A DNA stretch of 64,000 nt, from NCBI GenBank assembly GCA_947364235.1, contig CANARY010000004.1:62001-126000 (forward strand), read 5' to 3'. The first letter of the stretch is position 1, and every line of letters starts with the position of its first letter. The stretch comes from an uncultured Candidatus Melainabacteria bacterium (GTDB taxonomy: Bacteria; Cyanobacteriota; Vampirovibrionia; Gastranaerophilales; Gastranaerophilaceae). Under the pieces are notes generated by a model. It searched no databases. It worked only from the letters and a program-made list of their open reading frames with translations, and was not told the DNA's origin. Shown here piece after piece: positions 16,723 to 24,713 of the stretch. The position numbers were made by a program, and so were the translations under genes.

Positions 16723-16751
16723 ATAATAATATAAACAAGAAAATTTTTCAA
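16723..16751 (-). promoter_or_regulatory. sigma70-like promoter of the lytic transglycosylase gene
   Basis: On the minus strand TTGAAA (16751-16746), 17-nt spacer, TATTAT (16728-16723). The predicted start, near 16716, would include the whole structured leader. Confidence 0.5.
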
Positions 16752-16795
16752 GTCTAATATTGTATTTAGTACACTTAATAGCCTGAATGGAGTAG

Positions 16796-17122
16796 TTATA
16801 CGATAGAAAATTTTCTGTTTAAAAGCCTGTGCTTATCGTTTAAAAAGTCCTCTTCTGTAACATATAAAGCAGCTGATTTGTCTAAACTCATAATGTTAAA
16901 AAGAGAAAAAATGTCAGAAGGAATGTTGAAAACTCCTGCTCCAAAAGTTTTGAATGATTCAATAAACTCAATTGTACAGTCTTCTGCAAAACTCAAATCA
17001 ATCCCTATGGATAAATTTGAGTAATTTTTGATTTCTTCTCTAAGTCTCGAAGCTTGGTATGCGTCAAGCTTTGGACTCAACGGGGTTATGATGCAATGTT
17101 TTTGTGATGTTTGAATTTCCAT
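16796..17122 (-). CDS. STAS-domain protein (anti-anti-sigma-like)
   Basis: 108 residues forming a single STAS domain: LDAYQASRLREEIKNY, IGIDLSFAEDCTIEFIESF and the C-terminal FNIMSLDKSAALYVTEEDF. The residue at the usual phosphorylation Ser position appears as Cys-Thr (EDCTIEF), so regulation by a serine kinase is uncertain. No anti-sigma kinase gene is adjacent. It lies downstream of an HTH gene on the same strand with a 75-nt gap. Confidence 0.65.
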   Translation of the reverse strand: MEIQTSQKHCIITPLSPKLDAYQASRLREEIKNYSNLSIGIDLSFAEDCTIEFIESFKTFGAGVFNIPSDIFSLFNIMSLDKSAALYVTEEDFLNDKHRLLNRKFSIV

Positions 17123-17197
17123 ACTATTATTTTAATAGAGTAAGGTTAATTTTTTAATTATCCAAAATTATAAAAAATCTCCAACTTATGTATTAAA

Positions 17198-17401
17198 TTA
17201 AGTTATCTTTACCATTTTGAAAAAGTACTCGAGATCTTCTTTTGTAATGTTTTTTACCCTTCCGCTCTCTATTTCTATAAGCTCTTCTTTTGTTATCCCA
17301 ACCTGAGAAGCAACATCTTCAAGTGTAAGTCCTTTTATTTTACGCATTTCCTGGATTGCTAACCCTATAGCTTTCAGCAAAAAACGCTTTTTGCTCATCA
17401 T
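17198..17401 (-). CDS. XRE-type HTH regulator
   Basis: 67 residues from the ATG at 17401. The central part is a Cro/C1-type helix-turn-helix: MRKIKGLTLEDVASQVGITK then EELIEIESGRV. It is just a DNA-binding domain with a short C-terminal helix. Its promoter (TTTACA-N17-TATACT on the minus strand) overlaps an array of GTAAAGTAT direct repeats, so it probably represses itself and perhaps the divergent AbrB-like gene. Confidence 0.8.
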   Translation of the reverse strand: MMSKKRFLLKAIGLAIQEMRKIKGLTLEDVASQVGITKEELIEIESGRVKNITKEDLEYFFKMVKIT

Positions 17402-17430
17402 AGTTTCACCCTTTCCTAAAACTTTCTGTT

Positions 17431-17489
17431 GGAAAGTATACGAAAAAGGATAGACAATGTAAAGTATATGTAAAGTATTTGTAAAGGTT
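17431..17489. promoter_or_regulatory. iterated operator with HTH-gene promoter
   Basis: GTAAAGTAT at 17459-17467 and 17470-17478 and GTAAAGGTT at 17481-17489, an exact 11-bp spacing (one helical turn), plus GGAAAGTAT at 17431-17439. On the minus strand TTTACA (17463-17458), 17-nt spacer and TATACT (17440-17435) form the HTH-gene promoter inside this array. Confidence 0.7.
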
Positions 17490-17493
17490 AAGC

Positions 17494-17646
17494 ATGAAGA
17501 AGAAATTATATCAAAGCGGTAATGCATGGGCATTATTAATTCAAAAAGCAATGTTACAGCTTCTGGATATTAATCCTGAAGAGGATGAAGTTGAGCTGGA
17601 AGTTGAAAATAAAGTATTGAAAGTTAAGAAAGCTGAAAAGCAGTAG
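17494..17646 (+). CDS. AbrB/MazE-like DNA-binding protein
   Basis: 50 residues: KKLYQSGNAWALLIQKAMLQ, then DINPEEDEVELEVENKVLKV. This is the swapped-hairpin AbrB/MazE fold pattern (GN(S/A)W...L.I.K.ML..L.I..dEVELEVE), as in antitoxins of MazF or VapC modules. No toxin of those families is next to it. It diverges from the HTH gene and is followed only 2 nt later by the -35 box of the antisense promoter of the hydrophobic-peptide locus. Confidence 0.65.
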   Translation: MKKKLYQSGNAWALLIQKAMLQLLDINPEEDEVELEVENKVLKVKKAEKQ

Positions 17647-17648
17647 TC

Positions 17649-17677
17649 TTGACAATTGGGGAAAAATCGTAAATAAT
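17649..17677 (+). promoter_or_regulatory. antisense promoter of hydrophobic-peptide locus 1
   Basis: TTGACA (17649-17654), 17-nt spacer ending in AAATCGTA, AATAAT (17672-17677). Hexamers, spacing and the AAATCGTAAATAAT core are the same as at 41765-41793. It points into the 3' end of the peptide gene on the opposite strand. Confidence 0.6.
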
Positions 17678-17683
17678 ATAATT

Positions 17684-17800
17684 GTAGGAAGAGCTAATAA
17701 GAATTAGTGGTATTCTTCTTAAAAGCTCTCTTCACTCCTACGTCTTAGATTTTAGATGCTATTACCAGCATGCATAATGCTAGTAATAGCATTATTATTA
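17684..17800 (+). ncRNA. predicted antisense RNA over peptide locus 1
   Basis: Inferred transcript from the promoter at 17649-17677; the 3' end is a guess. It starts with an imperfect hairpin (GTAGGAAGAGCT with AGCTCTCTTCACTCCTAC), which on the other strand would be the 3' hairpin of the peptide mRNA. It then covers the inverted repeat ATGCTATTAC (17756-17765) / GTAATAGCAT (17783-17792). Confidence 0.45.
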
Positions 17801-17810
17801 GTCTAAGCAT
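17745..17810 (-). CDS. 21-residue hydrophobic peptide (candidate type I toxin), locus 1
   Basis: From the ATG at 17810: MLRLIIMLLLALCMLVI then ASKI and a stop. It is one membrane helix with a basic residue near each end, like Ibs/Ldr/TisB-type toxins. GGAGGG lies 5 nt before the ATG. The leader can fold so that CCTTT pairs with AAAGG of the ribosome site (with CCG/CGG next to it), which would limit translation. The 11-nt core coding for MLLLA and the VIA element are shared with the peptide at 41834-41914. An antisense promoter faces it. It is much too short to be found by length alone; the paired locus is the main support. Confidence 0.6.
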   Translation of the reverse strand: MLRLIIMLLLALCMLVIASKI

Positions 17811-17888
17811 TTTGCCCTCCTTTCCGACCATTTGGTCCTTCACTGCTCGTGTGTGCCGGATGAAAGGCGTGAGTTTACCTACTAATAT

Positions 17889-17917
17889 ATTTTACAATAA
17901 TTTTTCCAATTTGTCTA
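17889..17917 (-). promoter_or_regulatory. promoter of hydrophobic-peptide gene 1
   Basis: Minus strand TAGACA (17917-17912), 17-nt spacer, TAAAAT (17894-17889); the predicted leader is about 72 nt. It diverges from the smc promoter. Confidence 0.5.
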
Positions 17918-17946
17918 TTTATATATATTAAAAAGTTGTATAAAAG

Positions 17947-17976
17947 TTGACACAGTGCTTATTTCTATAGTATTCT
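17947..17976 (+). promoter_or_regulatory. sigma70-like promoter of smc
   Basis: TTGACA (17947-17952), 18-nt spacer, TATTCT (17971-17976), followed by AAGGGGAAGGG before the ATG at 17999. Confidence 0.55.
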
Positions 17977-17998
17977 TTAATACAAGGGGAAGGGATTT

Positions 17999-20900
17999 AT
18001 GTACATAAAACAGCTGGAAGTTGATAACTTTAAGTCGTTTGCAAATAAAGTCGAAATACCTATGCTTAAGGGTTTTACGACAATTTCTGGTCCAAATGGT
18101 TCCGGAAAAAGTAATATTATTGACAGTATTTTGTTTGCGCTTGGTCTGTCTACAAGCCGTACGCTGCGTGCAGAAAAGCTTTTCCATTTAATATCGACTT
18201 ACAATAAAAGAAATGAAGCTTTTGTAAAAGTTACATTTGGCGAAACTGAAGACGGGGATTTTTCTGTTGCAAGGCGTATTCGCAAGTCTTCTCAAGGGTT
18301 TAACAGTATTTATTATTTAGATGACAAGATTGCGACCCTTTCCGATATTCACGCAAAACTTGAGAAGTACAATATTACTCCAAACAGCTACAATGTAATG
18401 ATGCAGGGCGACGTAATGAGTATTACAAACTGCACGCCCGGCGAGAGACGTAAGATTATTGATGAGATTGCAGGGATTGCAGATTTTGACAGGCGTATAG
18501 ATCAAGCTACGGGCGAGCTTGATACGGTTGAAAAGCGTGTTGTAAATTCAACTTTGATTTTAAATGAAGTTAATACCCGTCTCGAGCAGCTGAACGAAGA
18601 ACGCGAAATTGCTTTAAAATATCAGAAGCTGAAGGATGAGAAGACTGGTTTAGAAAGTCAGATTAACACGGTTAAGTTTTTTGATTTGCGCAGAAATTTA
18701 GAGAAAGCGCATGAAAATATTTTAGAGTTTACAAAGCGCAAAAAAGAAGAAGAAGTTAAAGCAAAAGATCTTGAAGAGCGTTTGAAGCTTATTAAAGAGA
18801 AGTATGATGAGATTTCTAAAACAATTACGGAAAAAGGTGAAGGTCATCAGCTGGAGCTTAAGCAAAAAGCGGAAGAAATAAAAGGTTCAATTTCACGTAA
18901 AAATTCATCGATTGTTTTTGCGGATAAGCAAATTCAAGATAACTTAAAAACTATTGAGAATACGAAAAACGGTATAGAGGTTCAGGAAGGCAAGATTAAG
19001 GATTCTGAGCTCAAGATTTCTCTTAAGCAGGATGAAATCAAAGGTATTGAAAAAAATATTGAAGAGCAGAAGGGTATTCTTCACAAGATTTTAGAAGATA
19101 TGTCCGGTTTGAATGAAACTGCTGAAAAACATATTGAGAAGCGCAATGCTTTGAGAAAAGAGCTGGAAGGGTTTCAGGATAAAGAAACAAAGCTTATTCA
19201 GAGACAAGCGCCTCTTGAAGCGGATTTATCCTCTAAGAAGAAAGCGATTGAAGATGCAAAGGTCAGGTTATCTGAGCTTGAAGCTTTCAAAGCAAATTTT
19301 TCTGAGACAAAGGCTTCTAAAGAGCTTTTAATTGAGCAGCTTGGCAAAGAGCTTGACGATTTCAAAATCATCCTTAAAAATACATTAAATGAGTATGATA
19401 AAACTAAAAATGAAATCACAGACATGGACTACGACCTTCAAGCTGCGCGTAAGAAAATTTATCAGCTTGAGGCAATTAAGAGTGCGAACGAAGAAGCTAA
19501 CCTCGGACGTGCGGTTGATACAGTTGTAGGGGCAAATATAAGAGGGGTGCACGCACCTCTTATGAAGCTTGGACAAGTTGATGAAGAGTATTCAACAGCA
19601 ATGGAAATTGCTGTCGGCGGAAGAATGGCGCATATTGTTGTTGACGATGAGCACGTGGCTTCTACTTGTATTGAGCTTTTGAAGTCTTCAAACGCAGGCA
19701 GGGCAACTTTTGTTCCTTTGAATAAAATTGTAAAATGTCCGAGAAGTTTGAATCTTCCAAAAGATAAAGGAGTAATTGATTTTGCGATTAACCTGATTGA
19801 TTTTGATGATGAGTATTTGAATGCATTTTATTATGCAGTCGGCGATACTCTTGTTGTAGAAGATAGAAGTGTTGCAAATAAGCTTATCGGTAAATACAGA
19901 ATGGTAACTCTTTCTGGTGATTTATTTGAAAAATCAGGTTCAATTACCGGCGGGGCTGTTCGTAAGACAGGTTTGAAATTTGCGCAGAATTCAGACAGTG
20001 AAATTGAGACTTTCCGTTCGAGGTTAAAAGAAATGGAGTCAAAATATTCTGCACTTGTTTCAAAACGTTCATCTTTAGAAGCTAAGATGGAAGATGTCAG
20101 AGGTAAGTACTCTGTTTCTACGACTGAATTTAATAAAGCAAAAATGGAGTTGACAAATTTAGAAACAAGTTTTTCTAATAATCAGAAAAATATTGATGAA
20201 AAATTAGAATTTCTGAAAACAACAGAGCCGGAAATTTCAAAAATTGAAAAAGATTTAGATAAAATAGAAGAAGAACATATTGAAATTTCTGAGAAGATGA
20301 CTGATATTCAAACTTCTATTACTGAAGTTGAAAAGTTGATGAATGATGCTGATTTAAAAGATTTGAAAGAAAAGACAGCGGGTGTTGAAGCTGAGATTAA
20401 GCGTTATGAAAAGAATATGGCTTCTGCTAATAACGATATTGACGGTTTGCATCAGCAGATTGATTTCTTCAGAACGACAATCAATACTCATAATGATACT
20501 ATTCAGAGAACTCTTGGTGTAAACAGAGATTTAGCGCTTGATAAAGCAAGGTTTGAAGAAGAAATCAAAGGTTTGAACGGGCAGCTTGAAGTTTTAGAAG
20601 TTCAGATAAAAGAAATTACAGATAAGCTTGGCGAGCTTTTGAAACAGAGAGATGATATTAATAAAGATCTTGTTGATATTGAGACTCAGAAGAATTTGAA
20701 AGCTTCTGATATTGAGAAAATAGCAGAGCAGATAGAATCTTTTAAAGCTAGACGCCGTGAGTTGGAGCCTCAGTTAGAAGCGACTAAAAATATTCTTTCA
20801 GAGTCAGGGATTAATGTAAGCGAGCTTACTCCGGTTGAGATGTCGATTGAAGAAATTACATCGCGTATTCAGCGTTTACAAAAGCGTATGGATGAGCTTG

Positions 20901-21490
20901 GGGCTGTTAATATGAAAGCGCTTGAGGATTTTGAAAAAGTTTCAGCGCGCCAGCAGGAGCTTCAGGGGCAGATTGAAACTTTGACAAGAGAAAGAGAACA
21001 AATCTTGGAGCGCATGAAAGGTTATGAAGATTTAAAGAAAGAAACTTTCCTTAAAACTTATAATGTAATCAATGAGAATTTCAAAGATATTTTCCACAGG
21101 CTGTCTGACGGTGAAGGTACTTTGATTTTGGAGAACGAAGAAAAACCTTTTGACGGCGGTCTTGATATTGAAGCTCAGCCGAGAGACAAAAAGAAACAGC
21201 GCCTTGCAGGTATGTCCGGCGGTGAAAAAGCTTTAACAGCGTTATCTTTTGTATTTGCGATACAGAAATATATGCCGGCTCCTTTCTATGCGTTTGATGA
21301 AGTTGATGCGAGTTTAGATGGTATTAATGTAGAGAAGCTGGCACATATTGTTCAATCGCAGGCTGAGACAACTCAGTTTATTGTTGTTTCTCACAGAAAG
21401 CCGATGATTGAGTCTGCAAACAGAACAATTGGTGTTACGCAAAAAGAAAAAGGGATTTCTAAGGTTACAGGGGTAAAACTCAGAGATTAG
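17999..21490 (+). CDS. smc: chromosome segregation ATPase SMC
   Basis: 1163 residues, full length. Head: P-loop GPNGSGKSN at residues 31-39; C-terminal signature GMSGGEKALTALSFVFA and Walker B FYAFDEVDASLD. Two long coiled coils (about 170-490 and 660-1010) flank a hinge at about 500-640 (VDTVVGANIRGVHAPLMKLG to KSGSITGGAVRKTG). It acts with ScpA and ScpB, encoded directly downstream, in organising and segregating the chromosome. Its promoter diverges from the hydrophobic-peptide gene. Confidence 0.97.
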   Translation: MYIKQLEVDNFKSFANKVEIPMLKGFTTISGPNGSGKSNIIDSILFALGLSTSRTLRAEKLFHLISTYNKRNEAFVKVTFGETEDGDFSVARRIRKSSQGFNSIYYLDDKIATLSDIHAKLEKYNITPNSYNVMMQGDVMSITNCTPGERRKIIDEIAGIADFDRRIDQATGELDTVEKRVVNSTLILNEVNTRLEQLNEEREIALKYQKLKDEKTGLESQINTVKFFDLRRNLEKAHENILEFTKRKKEEEVKAKDLEERLKLIKEKYDEISKTITEKGEGHQLELKQKAEEIKGSISRKNSSIVFADKQIQDNLKTIENTKNGIEVQEGKIKDSELKISLKQDEIKGIEKNIEEQKGILHKILEDMSGLNETAEKHIEKRNALRKELEGFQDKETKLIQRQAPLEADLSSKKKAIEDAKVRLSELEAFKANFSETKASKELLIEQLGKELDDFKIILKNTLNEYDKTKNEITDMDYDLQAARKKIYQLEAIKSANEEANLGRAVDTVVGANIRGVHAPLMKLGQVDEEYSTAMEIAVGGRMAHIVVDDEHVASTCIELLKSSNAGRATFVPLNKIVKCPRSLNLPKDKGVIDFAINLIDFDDEYLNAFYYAVGDTLVVEDRSVANKLIGKYRMVTLSGDLFEKSGSITGGAVRKTGLKFAQNSDSEIETFRSRLKEMESKYSALVSKRSSLEAKMEDVRGKYSVSTTEFNKAKMELTNLETSFSNNQKNIDEKLEFLKTTEPEISKIEKDLDKIEEEHIEISEKMTDIQTSITEVEKLMNDADLKDLKEKTAGVEAEIKRYEKNMASANNDIDGLHQQIDFFRTTINTHNDTIQRTLGVNRDLALDKARFEEEIKGLNGQLEVLEVQIKEITDKLGELLKQRDDINKDLVDIETQKNLKASDIEKIAEQIESFKARRRELEPQLEATKNILSESGINVSELTPVEMSIEEITSRIQRLQKRMDELGAVNMKALEDFEKVSARQQELQGQIETLTREREQILERMKGYEDLKKETFLKTYNVINENFKDIFHRLSDGEGTLILENEEKPFDGGLDIEAQPRDKKKQRLAGMSGGEKALTALSFVFAIQKYMPAPFYAFDEVDASLDGINVEKLAHIVQSQAETTQFIVVSHRKPMIESANRTIGVTQKEKGISKVTGVKLRD

Positions 21491-21541
21491 TTCCTCAATT
21501 TGAAGGAGTTGTAAGACAGAAAGAGTTAGTAAAATAGGGAT

Positions 21542-22393
21542 ATGGCAGTAAATAATATAGAAAGTTTGAATAAAATTAATCCGGCGGTTCAAGAAGCTGA
21601 AGTTGATGGTATTGAAATTTTGGTTAATATGGCAAAGTCCGGTAAAATTGACCCGTGGAATGTTGATATTGTCGAAGTTACAGATAAGTATTTGATGCAC
21701 TTGTTCCAGTCAAAAGCACAAAATCTTCGTTTAACCGGCAGGACTCTTTTGTTTGCTGCAATTCTTTTGAAACTTAAATCAAATGTACTTGAAGGTATTG
21801 ATGTTCTTGATTTTGAACCTCAGCAGGATGATGTTTTTAATTATGATGATGAAATGCCTTTGGATTATGAAGAAGAATACATTCCGACAAATAATGTAAT
21901 TTCAATAGATGAAGTTTTACAGCGCAGAACAAGTGTTAGACTAAATCACAATCGTGTTGTAACATTGCGCGATTTAATCAGGCAGTTAGAATTTTATGAA
22001 ATGCTTGATAAGAAACAGTCTTTAAAAAATGCTCATGAACGTGCAAAAAGGCGTGTTCAGAATTATGCAAAGCTTTCTCCTGACGATATTATTAATCTTG
22101 CGCATGATGAATATATCGAAAATGGAGTTCAGAGGTTGAAAGCAAACCTTTGTGAAATCCTTAACCGGCAGGATAAAATTGAGCTTAATGAGCTTACTCT
22201 TCTTGGGATGGATAAGATTAGTGCATATATTTCGCTTTTGTTTTTGACTGTTGAAAGTGATTATGATTTAGAGCAAGACGAGTTTTACGGCGAGCTGTAT
22301 GTTATAAAGCGTGAAGCTGAAGCTTCTGAATTTGATGCAGGTTTTGAAAATGCTAAAAGTGTTTTGGTTGAAAACGGTGAGGTAGTTGTCTGA
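21542..22393 (+). CDS. scpA: segregation and condensation protein A (kleisin)
   Basis: 283 residues. N-terminal kleisin helix-turn region VDGIEILVNMAKSGKIDPWNVDIVEVTDKYL, which binds the SMC neck; the middle is acidic and flexible (residues 95-125); the C-terminal winged helix (about 215-265) binds the SMC head. It is encoded 51 nt after smc and its stop overlaps the scpB ATG by 1 nt. Confidence 0.92.
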   Translation: MAVNNIESLNKINPAVQEAEVDGIEILVNMAKSGKIDPWNVDIVEVTDKYLMHLFQSKAQNLRLTGRTLLFAAILLKLKSNVLEGIDVLDFEPQQDDVFNYDDEMPLDYEEEYIPTNNVISIDEVLQRRTSVRLNHNRVVTLRDLIRQLEFYEMLDKKQSLKNAHERAKRRVQNYAKLSPDDIINLAHDEYIENGVQRLKANLCEILNRQDKIELNELTLLGMDKISAYISLLFLTVESDYDLEQDEFYGELYVIKREAEASEFDAGFENAKSVLVENGEVVV

Positions 22394-22980
22394 TGGAACA
22401 ATTAAAATCAAGAATAGAAGCCGTTTTATTTGTTACTGCAAAAGTTTTGCAGATAAAGGATATTGCAGAAATCCTTGGTGAAGAGCCGGAAGTTGTTGAA
22501 GAAGCTTTGCTTGAGCTCATTATGGATTATGCTTCACGTGATGGAGCTCTTGAGATTGATGACGAAAACGGATATATTCTCCAGGTTAAAGAAGAACATC
22601 TTGATATTGTTGAAAAGCTTTGTCCTGTCGAGTTAAAGCCTCCTGTTTTAAAAACTTTGACTGTTATTGCATTAAAAGAACCTATCCGTCAGTCTTTATT
22701 AAAAGATTTACGCGGTTCGAATGCTTATGAACACGTTGCTGAGCTGCTTGAAAAAGGTTTGATTTCAAGGCATAAAGATAAGAACGGACGTTCGTTTAAT
22801 ATCAAGACAACTCCTAAATTTGCTGAATATTTTAAACTCAAAGGCGATGTTCGCGCGCTTGTTAAGACTTTGAATATTGACAAAGGGGTAAAAGATGACT
22901 TGGAGGATGAGCGTCAGGCTGGTAAAAGTGTTGTAAAAGGCGTAAAAGATGAGCTGGAGGATGGACAGCATGAAGAATAG
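22393..22980 (+). CDS. scpB: segregation and condensation protein B
   Basis: 195 residues. Tandem winged helices: LKSRIEAVLFVTAKVLQIKDIAEILG, then PVLKTLTVIALKEPIRQSLLKDLRG with the FNIKTTPKFAEYFKL end motif. It bridges SMC-ScpA complexes. The last 33 residues are an extension made of an 18-residue repeat (KGVKDDLED... and KGVKDELED...) that is also visible in the DNA (54-bp period). The second repeat copy holds the GGAGG that serves the next gene, which starts inside scpB. Confidence 0.92.
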   Translation: MEQLKSRIEAVLFVTAKVLQIKDIAEILGEEPEVVEEALLELIMDYASRDGALEIDDENGYILQVKEEHLDIVEKLCPVELKPPVLKTLTVIALKEPIRQSLLKDLRGSNAYEHVAELLEKGLISRHKDKNGRSFNIKTTPKFAEYFKLKGDVRALVKTLNIDKGVKDDLEDERQAGKSVVKGVKDELEDGQHEE

Positions 22981-24415
22981 AATTATCATCTATTCTTTAC
23001 TTCTGATTCTGCTTGCTGTTTCGCTTTATATCCGCAATAATTCCGGTGCGATTTTTGCACAAATTGGCAGCTATTACTACAAAAAAAATGATATTGCCAG
23101 AGCGCAGGATTTTTATGAAAAATCTTTTGCGCGGGGAGCGTACAGTGCGCGTGATGTTTATGTTAACTCAATTATCAATTCTCCTTTAACGATTGAAGCT
23201 CAGGAAAAACTGGTTAAGTTTGCTGAAGGAAGTGTTCAAGATGAAGCTTCTGCCAGGGCAAAAAGCTTTTTGTATGAGCTTAAGCGAGAAATTCACCGTC
23301 AGTATCCGTTGAATTATATCAAACAAGCTGCTCACAACCAGCAAATAGTAAGGTGGAATAAATTTCCTGTAACTTATTCTTTTGAGAATGCTTCTTCTGT
23401 TCCAAACGAATACAAAGATGAAATCCGTAAAGCTTTTTCTGAGTGGGAAAAAATCGGAGCAGTATTATTTATGGAAAAAGAGAGCGGAGCAGATGTTGTA
23501 ATAAATTTCAAAAATAATAAGAATAAAAATATGGAGTTTGGGCGTAAATATGTGGCAGCGTATACTGTTCCGCAAATTTCGGGGACGGTTCTGCAGCGAA
23601 TGGATATAAATTTCTTTATTCAGGATCCGGAAGGTAATAAGTTTTCACGCAGCCAGATTTATAACACAGCTTTGCATGAAATTTTCCATGCTTTAGGATT
23701 TATGGGTCACAGTTTTGATAAAGAAGATATTATGTATCTTGCAAAAGATAACAATACTCTGGTAAATGATATTAGAGCTGAGCTTACGGAAGCTGATAAA
23801 AGTACTTTAAAACTTTTATACAAAATTAAGCCTGATGTTACTAACTCGAATGAGCTTAAGAGTGAGTATGTGCCTTATCTTGTTTTAGGTGATGAAGAAG
23901 AAGTTAATGTTTCTAAAGCGCGGGAAGCTAAGAATTATATCTACCATGCTCCGACTTTACCATCTGGGTATGTTGATATGGCAGAGAGCCTTGCAGCTGA
24001 GAAGCGTTACCCGGAAGCGATAAGGCATTTAGAAAAAGCTTTGAGACTTGCTGATACTTATGACATGCAGTACATTGTGTTTTATAATCTTGCAGTTTGT
24101 TATTTTTATATTGACCATAAGGAAATGGCGCTCGATTATTTGGAAAAAGCAAGAGAGATTAAAGATAGTGAGGAGCTTCATTCGTTGAAAGCTGAGATTT
24201 TAGTTAAAACAGATAAAGATGGAGCGATTAAAGAATATAACTATTTGATTAATCTTGCGCCTGATAATCCTGATTATAGTATAAGGCTGGCGAATATTTA
24301 TGTTAAGGATTATGAGTATCTAAAAGCAAGAAAAGTTTTGAAAGATTTTTTGAAGCGTAATCCTAGTTTGAAAAAAGATAAACGATTTTCACCTTACGGG
24401 ATATTGTTGCTGTAA
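22970..24415 (+). CDS. membrane-anchored metzincin protease with TPR repeats
   Basis: 481 residues; start at 22970, 9 nt after GGAGG. Residues 3-20 form a membrane anchor or signal. After about 120 residues there is a matrixin-like zinc protease domain (WEKIGAVLFMEKESGADVVI) with ALHEIFHALGFMGHS, the HExxHxxGxxGH zinc motif, and the Met-turn DIMY 7 residues on. The C-terminal 130 residues are about three TPR units (MAESLAAEKRYPEAIRHLEKAL and following). It is coupled to scpB by an 11-nt overlap. Substrate unknown; it is probably outside the inner membrane. Confidence 0.75.
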   Translation: MKNRIIIYSLLLILLAVSLYIRNNSGAIFAQIGSYYYKKNDIARAQDFYEKSFARGAYSARDVYVNSIINSPLTIEAQEKLVKFAEGSVQDEASARAKSFLYELKREIHRQYPLNYIKQAAHNQQIVRWNKFPVTYSFENASSVPNEYKDEIRKAFSEWEKIGAVLFMEKESGADVVINFKNNKNKNMEFGRKYVAAYTVPQISGTVLQRMDINFFIQDPEGNKFSRSQIYNTALHEIFHALGFMGHSFDKEDIMYLAKDNNTLVNDIRAELTEADKSTLKLLYKIKPDVTNSNELKSEYVPYLVLGDEEEVNVSKAREAKNYIYHAPTLPSGYVDMAESLAAEKRYPEAIRHLEKALRLADTYDMQYIVFYNLAVCYFYIDHKEMALDYLEKAREIKDSEELHSLKAEILVKTDKDGAIKEYNYLINLAPDNPDYSIRLANIYVKDYEYLKARKVLKDFLKRNPSLKKDKRFSPYGILLL

Positions 24416-24438
24416 AAATTTTGTGTTATTTTTCAAGT

Positions 24439-24648
24439 ATGAAAGTGCATTCAATCAAAAGTTATGTGACGCCGAAAACAACCGGATATTCTGCAGCAGC
24501 AGCTCTCGGGCTTGCTGTTTTGAGCGGAGTCAGCAAGAATAAAAGCTTTAGAAAAACGCATAAACCTTTTGCATATATTTCGGTCTTTCTAACAGCAGCT
24601 CATACGATTTTAATTGAATCGTATAAAAAATGTAACAAAAACACTTGA
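24439..24648 (+). CDS. small membrane protein of unknown function
   Basis: 69 residues from the ATG at 24439. N-terminus MKVHSIKSYVTPKTTGYS, then two hydrophobic helices (AAAALGLAVLSG and FAYISVFLTAAHTILI) and a basic tail. I recognise no family, but the N-terminus resembles those of other unknowns of this lineage. There is no ribosome site. Confidence 0.55.
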   Translation: MKVHSIKSYVTPKTTGYSAAAALGLAVLSGVSKNKSFRKTHKPFAYISVFLTAAHTILIESYKKCNKNT

Positions 24649-24713
24649 AAATTGTAACATTAATACATTTTTATTATACAATTATTTTTGAGGGTATAAA
24701 AAAGGTAAATAAA

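Noticed and set aside
17494..17810. AbrB-like protein and hydrophobic peptide as a type II toxin-antitoxin pair
   Set aside because: The genes are on opposite strands, the peptide is not a MazF/VapC-type enzyme, and locus 2 has no AbrB gene. The shared feature of the two loci is the antisense promoter.
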